A DNA stretch of 64,000 nt, taken from positions 1-64,000 of IMG/VR virus record IMGVR_UViG_3300025889_000115; one strand, given 5' to 3'. The translations under genes were made by a program, and so were the position numbers. Positions 17,693-25,967 of the stretch are shown in pieces. The notes under the pieces are model-generated. The model made no database searches and was not told where the DNA came from. It saw only the letters and a program-made list of their open reading frames with translations. This DNA is from a virus. Within the stretch, counting starts at the first letter, position 1; every line of letters begins with the position of its first letter.

Positions 17693-18988
17693 ATGACAGT
17701 CAGCAGCTCAACAACCAAGGTAAGCTACAGTGGTGACAACAGCACCACTGTTTTTGCTTATACTTTCAAAATCTTCGCAGACGCAGACCTGACGGTTATT
17801 GTGCGTACCGACGCGACTGGCGCTGAGTCAACCAAGACTCTGACGACAGACTACACTGTGTCGGGCGCTGGCAATGCGGGCGGTGGTGCCGTTACTATGG
17901 TTACTGCGCCTGCTAGCGGCGAGACCCTTGTCATCAAACGTAGTTTGACCCTGACACAATCCACTGATTATGTGGCCAACGACCCGTTCCCGGCCGCTGC
18001 CCACGAGGATGCCTTGGACCGGCTGACGTTCATCGCGCAGCAACAGCAAGAGGTGTTTGACCGCGCCGTCGTCTTTCCTGAGACGGACACCGCAAGCACG
18101 ACAATCCCTGACTCCGTGACCCGTGCCAACAAGTTCCTTGGCTTTGGTGCAAGCGGAGAAGTCGCAGTTTTATCCAGCACAGGCACCGCCCCCGGCGCGA
18201 TTGACACTGGCAACTTGGTAGATGGCGCAGTTACAACTGCAAAACTTGCATCTACCGCTGTAACCACAGCTAAAATTACAGACGATGCGGTTACACAGGC
18301 CAAGATTGCAGATGATGCGGTTGGGCAAGCACAGATTGCGGATGACGCGGTAGGTTCTGCCCAGATTGCGGATGACGCGGTAGGTTCTGCCCAGATTGCA
18401 GACAACGCTGTGGGCACAGCACAGATTGCTGATAGCGCCGTCACCGCTGCTAAACTCTCGTCAGATGCAGCATTTTCTGCTGGCATGTTGATGCCTTATG
18501 CGGGCACATCTGCCCCAACCGGGTGGCTGCTGGCATACGGTCAGGCAGTGTCTCGAACAACCTATGCCGACTTGTTTACTGCAATTAGCACGACCTACGG
18601 GTCTGGTGACGGCTCAACCACCTTCAACCTTCCAGACCTACGCGGCCGCACCATCGCCGGTCAGGACGATATGGGTGGCTCATCCGCCAACCGGCTGACA
18701 AATCAATCCGGCGGTTTGAACGGTGACACTCTGGGTGCTTCTGGCGGCGCAGAGACGCACACCCTGACCACGTCGCAGATGCCAAGCCACAGCCACACCC
18801 TTGGCAGCAACGCCAAGATATCAACCACATTTGGTACTAGTGGCGAAAACACCGCAGTCAGGCGTGACACATTAAGTGGGAGTGCGCTTGATTCGTTCAT
18901 CAGTGGCTCCACCCAAGCCGCAGGCTCTGGCAGCGCTCACAACAACGTGCAACCGACCATCATTCTCAACTACATCATCAAGACTTAG
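17693..18988 (+). CDS. Tail fibre with T7-type anchor and tail-collar domain
   Basis: 431 residues. Residues 1-135 match the T7 gp17 N-terminal anchor that binds the tail (YSGDNSTTVFAYTFKIF, then DPFPAAAHEDALDRLTF). Residues about 185-260 are a stalk of 10-residue repeats (DDAVGSAQIA type). From about residue 262 there is a phage tail-collar domain (MLMPYAGTSAPTGW, FNLPDLRGR). It is the likely receptor-facing adaptor. The anchor is conserved with the unit B fibre at 52082, while the rest is not. Confidence 0.88.
   Translation: MTVSSSTTKVSYSGDNSTTVFAYTFKIFADADLTVIVRTDATGAESTKTLTTDYTVSGAGNAGGGAVTMVTAPASGETLVIKRSLTLTQSTDYVANDPFPAAAHEDALDRLTFIAQQQQEVFDRAVVFPETDTASTTIPDSVTRANKFLGFGASGEVAVLSSTGTAPGAIDTGNLVDGAVTTAKLASTAVTTAKITDDAVTQAKIADDAVGQAQIADDAVGSAQIADDAVGSAQIADNAVGTAQIADSAVTAAKLSSDAAFSAGMLMPYAGTSAPTGWLLAYGQAVSRTTYADLFTAISTTYGSGDGSTTFNLPDLRGRTIAGQDDMGGSSANRLTNQSGGLNGDTLGASGGAETHTLTTSQMPSHSHTLGSNAKISTTFGTSGENTAVRRDTLSGSALDSFISGSTQAAGSGSAHNNVQPTIILNYIIKT
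18333..18392 (+). repeat. 30-bp perfect tandem duplication in the fibre stalk
   Basis: Two identical 30-bp copies (18333-18362 and 18363-18392) encode successive 10-residue stalk repeats. They are flanked by degenerate copies from about 18260 to 18450. This is a substrate for copy-number change and hence stalk-length variation. Confidence 0.9.
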
Positions 18989-18996
18989 GGGCGACC

Positions 18997-19050
18997 ATGA
19001 CTAAATCAGTTGCTAGTGATTTCGGCCCGATTGCGGGATACACAGAATGA
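18997..19050 (+). CDS. 17-residue leader-like ORF
   Basis: ATG 18997 opens a 17-codon frame (MTKSVASDFGPIAGYTE). It ends ATGA-overlapped with the start of the second fibre gene and fills the whole gap between the fibre genes. A GGGGCG stretch precedes it. It may serve only to couple translation to the downstream fibre gene, or be a decayed remnant. No homologue is seen elsewhere in the window. Confidence 0.35.
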   Translation: MTKSVASDFGPIAGYTE

Positions 19051-20450
19051 CGGTTACAAGTGGGTCAGACACTTACAAGCTGTACTCCGGCGACGGCACA
19101 ACGCATGTCTTCGCATACACGTTTCGTGTCTTTCAAAACACAGAACTGCTTGTTTTAATTAGAAATAATACAACTGGCGCAACATATATTGCCAGTGATG
19201 CAGCCCGCAGCGGCAGCTATGACCCTGACACGCATGTCGGCGGGGAAGGTTTAAACACTGCATATATCCTGTCGGGTGTTGATGACCCTAACGGCGGCAA
19301 CGTCACGTTCAAGTATGACACCAGCAACCCGTCCGATGAAAATTACAGCACTACTGACTACCGCCCGCAAACAGGCGAAAGTGTCATTATTATCCGTGTC
19401 CCTGATGTAAGCCAAGAAACCAACTATGTGCCAGGTGGTGCGTTTCCTGCTGAATCTCACGAAGACGCTTTGGACAAGCTGACGTTTCATGTCCAACGGA
19501 TTGAAGACCAACTGAACAAAACAATCCAGAGGCCGGAGGCTGACACGGGCGCGGTTGGCAGCAGCATTGACAGTTCCTTGTCGGTTTTGCCTGACAACGA
19601 AGACATGAAGGGTAAATACCTGTCATTTAACGCCACCACAGGTGCGCCAGAGGCCGGGGCAACTGCGACTGATGTGGTGCTTTCGTCATCTGCGCAAACA
19701 CTTACCAACAAAAGCATTAACGCTGACAACAACTCAATCAGCAACCTTGAAGTTGACAATTTCAAAGACAGCGCCGTTGTAACAGAGTCTGAGGGTATTG
19801 CGACTTTTGACAATGACACAACTCTGCCAACCAGCGCTGCCGTCAAAAACTATGTAGACTCTCAGGTTTCGGCTGTGCCGGTCAGTGACATTTTGTCTAT
19901 CACGGCTGGCACAGGACTGACCGGCGGCGGTTCGGCTGGGGATGTAGAGTTAAGCATCGACTCAACGGTTGTCACACTTAGCGGTACTGGCACACTAACC
20001 AACAAAACTATAGACGCGTCCCAGCTTACTGGCACCATTGACGATGCCAGAATACCAGCGGCCACGACAACTTCGCCGGGGCTTTTGTCGGCAGCAGACA
20101 AAACAAAGCTAAATGGCATCGACGCTAACGCTACGGATGACCAGACAGCGGCTGAGATTAGGGCGTTAGTAGATAGCGCTAGCAACAGCAATGTCTTTAC
20201 TGATGCTGACAAAGTCAGACTTGAAGGCATTGAGGCAGGCGCAGACGTTACTGACACAACAAACGTGGTCGCGGCACTCACAGCAGGAGACAACATCACC
20301 ATTGAAAGTGACGGCACAATTTCTGCTGACAACAAGATTGGCACAAAGGACACGCCATCTTCTGCCCCTAGCAATGGCGACTTATTAAAATTTTCAACCG
20401 CAGACGACGCTTGGGTGTATTCTCAAGAAATAGACGCCGGAACCTATTGA
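19047..20450 (+). CDS. Second tail-fibre protein with T7-type anchor
   Basis: 467 residues. The N-terminus is again gp17-anchor-like (YSGDGTTHVFAYTFRVF; GGAFPAESHEDALDKLTF) but carries an insertion of about 40 residues compared with the first fibre. Further on are the tail-fibre motifs LTNKSI and TLTNKTIDAS, and a KLNGIDANATDD / RLEGIEAGADVTD repeat common in phage fibres. Two anchor-bearing fibres in one genome imply alternative or heteromeric fibres. Confidence 0.82.
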   Translation: MTVTSGSDTYKLYSGDGTTHVFAYTFRVFQNTELLVLIRNNTTGATYIASDAARSGSYDPDTHVGGEGLNTAYILSGVDDPNGGNVTFKYDTSNPSDENYSTTDYRPQTGESVIIIRVPDVSQETNYVPGGAFPAESHEDALDKLTFHVQRIEDQLNKTIQRPEADTGAVGSSIDSSLSVLPDNEDMKGKYLSFNATTGAPEAGATATDVVLSSSAQTLTNKSINADNNSISNLEVDNFKDSAVVTESEGIATFDNDTTLPTSAAVKNYVDSQVSAVPVSDILSITAGTGLTGGGSAGDVELSIDSTVVTLSGTGTLTNKTIDASQLTGTIDDARIPAATTTSPGLLSAADKTKLNGIDANATDDQTAAEIRALVDSASNSNVFTDADKVRLEGIEAGADVTDTTNVVAALTAGDNITIESDGTISADNKIGTKDTPSSAPSNGDLLKFSTADDAWVYSQEIDAGTY

Positions 20451-20463
20451 GAAGGAGCGCATC

Positions 20464-21570
20464 ATGGCATCTACAATCAAAATTAAACGCAACACGACAG
20501 ACAGTGATGCGCCTACCACCTCGGACATTGCCCAAGGTGAACTCGGCTTCACTGAAGCCACACAGAAACTCTTCTACCGTGACGCATCGGACAACATCCG
20601 TGTTATCGGCGGTGAGGGGGCTTTCCTGCGTAGTGACACAAATGACACCATGTCAGGCAACCTCACGGTCACTGGCGACCTGACGGTCAACGGGACAACA
20701 ACAGAGGTGAACTCGACGACACTGACTGTCGATGACCCGATTGTCCGTTATGCCGACAACAATGCGGCTGACTCTGTAGACATCGGGTTCTATGGCAAGT
20801 ATGTCGAAAGCGCGACCACAAAATACGCTGGTCTCGTCCGAGACGCCTCAGACACCGGCAAGTTTATCCTGTTCGCTGGCAACCAGACAGAGCCAACGAC
20901 CACGGTCGACACCTCTGGGACTGGCCATACCACCGCCACGCTTAAAGCCAACATCGAAGGCAACATCTCCTCACCAACCATCACAGCCGGTACAGTCGCG
21001 ACCTCGCTCGACATGAACGGCAACGAACTTATCCTTGATGCAGATGGCGACACCAGTATCACGGCTGACACTGATGATGTCATTGACTTCAGGGTTGGTG
21101 GTACGGACGAAATCGAACTTACCGCTGACTACCTGCGACCGAAGACTAACTACGGCAGTAGCCTAGGTAACTCTGTGCGTCGTTGGAATACAGTCCACGC
21201 TAACACTGGCAACTTTGCTAGTCAGGTGACACTCGGTGTGGCTCAAGGCACTGCACCGATGGTTGTCACTTCGACAACGAAGGTCGACAACCTCAACGCT
21301 GACCTGCTCGACGGTAAATCAGCACCAACCGGTGACATTGTCGGCACGTCAGACACCCAGACCCTGACGAGCAAGACGCTGACCAGCCCGGTCCTGACTA
21401 CGCCGCAGATTAACGACACGAGTGCCGACCACCAGTATGTGTTCGCAGTGAGCGAACTGACGGCTGACCGGACTGTCACGATGCCTCTTCTGACTGACAA
21501 CGACACCTTCGTGTTCGCTAACCACACGCAGACCCTCGACAACAAAACAATCGACGGTGGGACATTCTGA
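20464..21570 (+). CDS. Fibre-like structural protein (TIKIKR N-terminus)
   Basis: 368 residues, preceded by GAAGGAG. The N-terminal pattern MASTIKIKRNTT, then GELGFTEATQKLFY, is a recurrent start of phage receptor-binding and fibre-accessory proteins. The body has LTVTGDLTVNGTTTEVNS beta-helix-type repeats, and the end TLDNKTIDGGTF is a classic fibre terminus. A related start is used by the protein at 21901. It probably continues the fibre complex. Confidence 0.75.
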   Translation: MASTIKIKRNTTDSDAPTTSDIAQGELGFTEATQKLFYRDASDNIRVIGGEGAFLRSDTNDTMSGNLTVTGDLTVNGTTTEVNSTTLTVDDPIVRYADNNAADSVDIGFYGKYVESATTKYAGLVRDASDTGKFILFAGNQTEPTTTVDTSGTGHTTATLKANIEGNISSPTITAGTVATSLDMNGNELILDADGDTSITADTDDVIDFRVGGTDEIELTADYLRPKTNYGSSLGNSVRRWNTVHANTGNFASQVTLGVAQGTAPMVVTSTTKVDNLNADLLDGKSAPTGDIVGTSDTQTLTSKTLTSPVLTTPQINDTSADHQYVFAVSELTADRTVTMPLLTDNDTFVFANHTQTLDNKTIDGGTF

Positions 21571-21932
21571 TGACGCAGTTAACGGAGGGTAGCAGTGTCC
21601 ACGAGGTGCAGTGCCAGGTGCAGGACCAGCACCTTGGTGAACTACTTGGTCGTCTAGTTGACGCTGAAACCAAGATGAGCATGGCTGTTCTACAGAACGA
21701 AAAGCTCAGACATATGCTGACGGACTACGAGGACACGAAAGACAAGCTGAAAGAGCTTCAGTCCGACTTTGCTGCCTTGAAGTCAAATGCCGATGCCTTC
21801 GAGCAAGCTATGAAGGAGGCAAGAGCCGACAGGCAAGCAGCACAGGAAGAGCTAGCCGCTCTGAAGGCCCCGAAGCCTAAAAGAAAAAGGAAGGTAGCCA
21901 ATGGCAAACACAATCAAGCTGAAGCGCAGTAG
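21570..21932 (+). CDS. Coiled-coil protein between fibre genes
   Basis: 120 residues. Heptad-like charged helices run from about residue 20 to 105 (EDTKDKLKELQSDFAAL), followed by a basic tail (KPKRKRKV). The ATG overlaps the preceding stop (TGATG), and the last 32 bp overlap the next fibre gene. It may be a trimeric linker or fibre chaperone. It is absent from unit B. Confidence 0.65.
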   Translation: MTQLTEGSSVHEVQCQVQDQHLGELLGRLVDAETKMSMAVLQNEKLRHMLTDYEDTKDKLKELQSDFAALKSNADAFEQAMKEARADRQAAQEELAALKAPKPKRKRKVANGKHNQAEAQ

Positions 21933-23130
21933 CACTGCTTCTGACACGCCGAGTGCCGGTGACCTTGAAGTCGGGGAATTGGCTGTCAACACGGCTGACG
22001 CGAAACTCTTCACCAAGCACACCGACAACAGCATCAAGGAAATTTCTGGCACCGGCGGCGGCGGTGGCCTGTCAAATGTGGTCGAGGACACCACCCCACA
22101 ACTTGGTGGCGTACTAGACACAAACGGCAACAACATCGAGTTTGGCGACTCGACAGGTGCAGAGGTTAATCGACTGAAGTTCGGTGCCGGTGACGACCTT
22201 GAGATTTACCACGATGGCAGCAACAGCGTAATACGCGATGCTGGTACGGGCAATCTTGTTTTAAGGGCCAGTGAGGCAAATTTTAAAAATGCGGCAGGGA
22301 CAGAGTTTACCGCTAAATTTATTCAAGACGGCGCAGCCGAGCTTTATTACGACAACGCCAAGAAGCTGGAGACGACAGCCGATGGCGTAGACATCATCTC
22401 AACAGATGATGGAAATGCCATTGGCCCAAAGCTGCATCTATACCGCAACAGTGCCAGCCCCGCAGATTTTGATGACATAGGTGCGTTGTATTTCACTGGA
22501 AACGACAGCGGAGGCAACCGCCAAGACTACGCTTACATTAGTGCCAAGCTAAACGATGACGGAGATGGTAGTGAAGATGGACTAATTAGCGTGTTCTCAC
22601 AGGTGCAGGGCGCTGCTGTTCAGCACCTAAACTGTTTGTCTGGTCGAACTTCTGTTTATGGCCAACTTTATTTAGCGCCTAGCACCATTTACTCCGACCC
22701 GCACATCATGTTTGAGGGCAGCACCTCGAATGGATTTGAGACTACCTTAAATGTCACCAACCCAACAGCGGACAATACCATCACCCTGCCGGATGCGACT
22801 GGCACGGTTGCGCTGCAAAACCAGACAATCAACGCCCAAACCGGCACAACCTACACAACAGTTTTGTCCGACGCTGGTAAACTCGTCACTCTCAGCAACG
22901 CATCTGCAATAACTCTGACCATTCCGCCTAACTCTTCCGTCGCCTATGCTACAGGCACACGCATCGACTTCATTCAGATTGGCGCGGGGCAAGTAACCGT
23001 AGCTGGCGGCACTGGAGTGACAGTCAATTCGACGCCAACACTAAAGTTCCGCGCACAACACTCTGCCGCGTCGTGCATCAAAATTGGAACGGACACTTGG
23101 CAACTCGTCGGGGACTTGGCCGAGTCATGA
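21901..23130 (+). CDS. Fibre-like structural protein (TIKLKR N-terminus)
   Basis: 409 residues, with ATG behind AAGGAAGG. It starts MANTIKLKRSST, then DLEVGELAVNTADAKLF, paralogous to the N-terminus of the 20464 gene. A Gly-rich hinge (GTGGGGGLSNV) leads to beta-rich repeats (DDLEIYHDGSN). The C-terminal 80 residues form a conserved cap found on many phage fibre proteins (TVLSDAGKLVTLSNASAITLT). It is a likely receptor-binding component. Confidence 0.75.
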   Translation: MANTIKLKRSSTASDTPSAGDLEVGELAVNTADAKLFTKHTDNSIKEISGTGGGGGLSNVVEDTTPQLGGVLDTNGNNIEFGDSTGAEVNRLKFGAGDDLEIYHDGSNSVIRDAGTGNLVLRASEANFKNAAGTEFTAKFIQDGAAELYYDNAKKLETTADGVDIISTDDGNAIGPKLHLYRNSASPADFDDIGALYFTGNDSGGNRQDYAYISAKLNDDGDGSEDGLISVFSQVQGAAVQHLNCLSGRTSVYGQLYLAPSTIYSDPHIMFEGSTSNGFETTLNVTNPTADNTITLPDATGTVALQNQTINAQTGTTYTTVLSDAGKLVTLSNASAITLTIPPNSSVAYATGTRIDFIQIGAGQVTVAGGTGVTVNSTPTLKFRAQHSAASCIKIGTDTWQLVGDLAES

Positions 23131-23879
23131 CCAGCGCATTAGGCATCATCGCGTCAGGCCACAAGTTTGCAGCGGCGGCTGGGCTGACATTGAGCTTCAA
23201 CGCTCGAACCTATGACGAAGACACAACTGGTGCCGTCTCCCCAGCCGACGACACTAGTACGCTCACAACCAGCCTGTCTGCGGGTTCCGCAGGAGACCTA
23301 GCCATTTTGTGTGAGAGACGAATCAACGGCAAAAGCACAACAGTCCCAGCCTCTAACCTGAACACAGGATGGACATCAATCGGCACTGGCCCAACTAATG
23401 CCGCGAATGAGTTTCGTTTTGACTTCAGCTACAAGATAATGACCGCCTCAGACATATCCAGCGGGTCGGTGACTACAGGGCAGTCTGAGGTTCAACAGAA
23501 TACCATCTTATTTTTTACGCCGTCTCAGGCCATCACATCTGTGTCTTCATATGGTTTTACATATGCCTCAACTGCGGGGACGTTAAGCAATCAGACACAA
23601 AGCGTCACATCGTCAGGCGCATCGGCACCGGTGATTGTGTTTGGCATAAAGACGACGCACGGCGGCACCGGCGGTCACCCACGCCCAGCGACCTTTGGGA
23701 CAGTAAGCTGGGATGCTGATTTTTACGAGTCCACTAGCGGAAGCGGTATAGATATTCAAAACGACGCCAGCCGTGTTGGTTACATAATACAAAACTCAAC
23801 GCTTTCAGACGTGACCATAAGTTACACTGATGAGGGCAACAACCAGCAAGCGGCCAGCTTTCACCTGAGTGTTGCGTAA
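23127..23879 (+). CDS. Tail-associated beta-rich protein
   Basis: 250 residues, ATG 23127, ATGA-coupled to the fibre gene upstream. It is Ser/Thr/Gly-rich and predominantly beta (LSFNARTYDEDTTG, SAGDLAIL). It resembles terminal adhesin or accessory domains in marine phage fibre loci. I do not recognise a family. It is the last gene of the unit A fibre module and has no unit B counterpart. Confidence 0.68.
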   Translation: MTSALGIIASGHKFAAAAGLTLSFNARTYDEDTTGAVSPADDTSTLTTSLSAGSAGDLAILCERRINGKSTTVPASNLNTGWTSIGTGPTNAANEFRFDFSYKIMTASDISSGSVTTGQSEVQQNTILFFTPSQAITSVSSYGFTYASTAGTLSNQTQSVTSSGASAPVIVFGIKTTHGGTGGHPRPATFGTVSWDADFYESTSGSGIDIQNDASRVGYIIQNSTLSDVTISYTDEGNNQQAASFHLSVA

Positions 23880-23922
23880 TGTTTGGCTTTTAACAAGTAT
23901 TTAGAGGACGGGTCGTACTGAC

Positions 23923-24093
23923 ATGGACACACAGGCACAGCTTGAAGCTCATGAGAAAGAATGCGCTATGTTTCGTGAGCTTGTGAACGGCAAACTAGAC
24001 ATGCTGGACAAGCGGATGTGGAGGCTTGAGGCGATGCTGATGGGCTCGACACTTTGTGTCGTTGCCGCCACTGTCGCTCTGGTGCTTCGGTGA
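23923..24093 (+). CDS. Small membrane protein, XhlA-like holin candidate
   Basis: 56 residues: an N-terminal charged coiled-coil part (EAHEKECAMFRELVNGKLDMLDKRMWRLEAML) and one C-terminal transmembrane segment (STLCVVAATVALVL). This is the layout of XhlA-type haemolysin/holin-associated proteins. It is GTGA-coupled to the lipoprotein gene, which supports a role in lysis. The family assignment is inferred from architecture. Confidence 0.65.
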   Translation: MDTQAQLEAHEKECAMFRELVNGKLDMLDKRMWRLEAMLMGSTLCVVAATVALVLR

Positions 24094-24545
24094 TTAGGGC
24101 CAGTGTTTTCGCAGTGTCTCTATTGGCTCTCACGGCCTGTGAAAACATCAACTTCTCAGAGCTTGCCAGCACGTTCAGCGCTGGCGGCGGTGCTATGGGG
24201 GCGGCGGTCGTCACAGCCAACCCTGTCATTATTGGTGGGGCGGCTGTCGCAAGCGGGGTCACCACAGCGGCGCTAACGCCGGAAACAAATTCAGTAACCG
24301 CAGAACAAATAGCCGAGGTTCAGAACCCTTGGCAAGCCTTGCTGGTAGCCTTTGACCAGCTTCTTGCTCATGCGTTTGAACTTGTTATTGCTATAGGGCT
24401 GGCCGTGTTTGCCATTCCTATGCTCATCACTTACTTGCTTGGGAGGGTCAAGCAACGTCCAGAGGACGCAAAAGCTATCAGTAACCTTGTAAACAAGATA
24501 GGTGAGATGGATGACCCGAAGAGCAAAGGCAAAGCCAAAAAGTAA
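24090..24545 (+). CDS. Lipoprotein with C-terminal transmembrane segment (spanin candidate)
   Basis: 151 residues with a GTG start overlapping the previous stop. The N-terminal signal VFAVSLLALTAC has a lipobox (L-T-A-C) with Cys at about residue 16. A second hydrophobic segment lies near residues 95-120 (FELVIAIGLAVFAIPMLITYLL), followed by a basic cytoplasmic tail. An outer-membrane lipid anchor plus a C-terminal inner-membrane segment is the topology of a unimolecular spanin. The region between is short and Gly/Ala-rich, which is atypical, so this is tentative. Confidence 0.55.
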   Translation: MIRASVFAVSLLALTACENINFSELASTFSAGGGAMGAAVVTANPVIIGGAAVASGVTTAALTPETNSVTAEQIAEVQNPWQALLVAFDQLLAHAFELVIAIGLAVFAIPMLITYLLGRVKQRPEDAKAISNLVNKIGEMDDPKSKGKAKK

Positions 24546-24714
24546 GTCGCGCGTAAACGAGGCCGGTAACTACACCAAGCCCACTATGCGCAAAAGACTT
24601 TTCTCCAAAATCAAAGCTGGCGGCAAGGGCGGCAAGCCAGGCCAATGGTCTGCCCGCAAGGCACAGATGCTTGCAAAGCAGTACAAGGCCAAAGGGGGCG
24701 GATACCGCAACTAA
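24511..24714 (+). CDS. Small basic protein (VNEAGNYTKPTMRKRLF family)
   Basis: 67 residues, very rich in Lys/Arg/Gly. The ATG at 24511 lies inside the end of the lipoprotein gene, in another frame. The motif set RVNEAGNYTKPTMRKRLFSKIKAGG and GGKPGQWSARKAQMLAKQY is almost identical in the unit B copy at 57851. It belongs to a cluster of tiny basic proteins closing the late operon. Function is unknown. Confidence 0.78.
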   Translation: MTRRAKAKPKSKSRVNEAGNYTKPTMRKRLFSKIKAGGKGGKPGQWSARKAQMLAKQYKAKGGGYRN

Positions 24715-25149
24715 ATGCTGGCAGAAATTGCTGCCGCAAACGCGGCGTTCGGAATCATCAAGCAGGCCATCAGCAACGGCAAAGAACTTGCCTCTGCTGG
24801 CGCGGCTATTGCTCAGTTTGTTGGTGCCAAAGAAGACCTACAGCGCAAGCTGGACAAGAAGGGCGCAGACAAGACAGACCTTCAGGAGTTCATGGCCCTT
24901 GAACAGCTTCGTGAGAAGGAGGAAGAGCTAAAACAGATGATGATTATCCTCGGCCGGCCGGGGCTCTGGTCAGACTGGCAGAAGTTCCAAGCCAAGGCAC
25001 GGGTGGCCAGGCGCGAGGCAGAGGCTGCTGCCATAGCCAAGCGCAAGAAGTACCTAGAGGTGGCAATCATAGCGTTTTTCTTTATACTTGGACTGTTCAT
25101 CTTGGGTTCGTTACTGGCTTTGGCGTTGCATGCAGCGGGCAGATTATAA
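24715..25149 (+). CDS. Membrane-anchored helical protein
   Basis: 144 residues. The N-terminus is Ala-rich (MLAEIAAANAAFGIIKQAI), the middle is a charged helix, then RPGLWSDWQKFQAKARVARREA, and one C-terminal transmembrane segment of about 23 residues (VAIIAFFFILGLFILGSLLALAL). It is a close homologue of 56667-57098 in unit B, where it precedes the holins. It is possibly a lysis or injection accessory; the family is unknown to me. Confidence 0.75.
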   Translation: MLAEIAAANAAFGIIKQAISNGKELASAGAAIAQFVGAKEDLQRKLDKKGADKTDLQEFMALEQLREKEEELKQMMIILGRPGLWSDWQKFQAKARVARREAEAAAIAKRKKYLEVAIIAFFFILGLFILGSLLALALHAAGRL

Positions 25150-25160
25150 CGGTTATTATA

Positions 25161-25421
25161 ATGGCGATGAAGAAATCACAACGCAGCCTCAAGGCTTGGA
25201 CAAAGCAGAAATGGAGGACTAAGAGTGGCAAACCGTCCACGCAGGGTCCGAAAGCAACCGGGGAGCGATATCTACCGTCTCGAGCCATTAAAGCCCTCTC
25301 ACCCCAAGAGTATGCGGCGACCACGAGAGCCAAGAGGAAGGCTACTAGAGCCGGAAAACAAGTTAGCAAGCAACCAAAACGAATCGCAGCCAAGACCAGA
25401 AAGTACAGGAAGGTGAAGTGA
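25161..25421 (+). CDS. Small basic protein (KKSQRSLKAWTKQKWRTKSGKPS family)
   Basis: 86 residues, about one third Lys/Arg. Motifs are KKSQRSLKAWTKQKWRTKS, STQGPKATGERYLPSRAIK, and EYAATTRAKRK. I recall it as a short family widespread in marine phage genomes (possibly DUF5872, not certain). The unit B copy at 58048 is nearly identical. A role in nucleic-acid binding is plausible from charge alone. Confidence 0.78.
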   Translation: MAMKKSQRSLKAWTKQKWRTKSGKPSTQGPKATGERYLPSRAIKALSPQEYAATTRAKRKATRAGKQVSKQPKRIAAKTRKYRKVK

Positions 25422-25537
25422 TGCCTTATTCTAAATACTCCCCAAAGCAAAAGAAGCTGGCGGCAATGGCCAAGCCACGCAAGAAAATCACAGGTGCTGA
25501 CTTGAAGAAGGCCAGCAAGATGAAGAAGAAGAAGTAA
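25421..25537 (+). CDS. 38-residue basic protein
   Basis: MPYSKYSPKQKKLAAM followed by KITGADLKKASKMKKKK. The ATG overlaps the previous stop (TGATG) and the end overlaps the next start (TAATG). The unit B equivalent at 58748-58894 is 48 aa with the same N-terminal SKQKK-AA and KITGAD motifs. It is a conserved micro-gene of unknown function. Confidence 0.7.
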   Translation: MPYSKYSPKQKKLAAMAKPRKKITGADLKKASKMKKKK

Positions 25538-25848
25538 TGGCTAAGACTCCGGCATGGCAGCGCAAGGCAGGCAAGAACCCGAAGGGTGGCTTGAACGAGG
25601 CTGGCCGTCGCTCTGCCAAGAAGCAGGGCATGAACTTGAAACGCCCTGTGAAGAAGGGCGACAACCCACGCAGGGCCAGCTTCCTTGCCCGGATGGGCGG
25701 CATGAAGGGACCAGAGCGTGATGCGAAGGGCAGGCCCACTAGGCTCCTGCTGTCTCTACGGGCATGGGGTGCAAGCAGCAAGGCTGACGCAAAGAAGAAG
25801 GCAGCAGCTATATCCAAGCGGAACAAGGCCAAGAAGTCCAAGAAGTGA
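25537..25848 (+). CDS. Basic protein (KTPAWQRKAGKNPKGGLN family)
   Basis: 103 residues, strongly basic. The signature KTPAWQRKAGKNPKGGLNEAGRRSAKK, ARMGGMKGPERDAKG and SLRAWG is typical of a short phage protein family (I recall DUF6321, not certain). The unit B copy at 58887-59198 has the same length. It is coupled on both sides. The function is unknown. Confidence 0.78.
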   Translation: MAKTPAWQRKAGKNPKGGLNEAGRRSAKKQGMNLKRPVKKGDNPRRASFLARMGGMKGPERDAKGRPTRLLLSLRAWGASSKADAKKKAAAISKRNKAKKSKK

Positions 25849-25967
25849 AACCGCGCAACCCGCAAGCCAAGAGCCTGATGAGCAAGCTGTTCAAGCCGCG
25901 CGTCGTCAAGCCCAAGAAGGGCAAGGGTAGCTACTCCAGAAAAAAGAGCCCCGCCGGGAAACCGTAA
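25845..25967 (+). CDS. 40-residue basic protein ending the late operon
   Basis: GTG start overlapping the preceding stop (GTGA). The sequence is KPRNPQAKSLMSKLFKPRVVKPKKGKGSYSRKK followed by a short tail. The unit B copy (59198-59320) uses ATG and has the same length. The last codons run into the terminator hairpin. Confidence 0.7.
   Translation: MKPRNPQAKSLMSKLFKPRVVKPKKGKGSYSRKKSPAGKP

Noticed and set aside
17968-18486. 172-codon minus-strand ORF
   Set aside because: Antisense of the decapeptide-repeat fibre stalk; repetitive ASSAIWAEPT-type translation, no ribosome-binding site.
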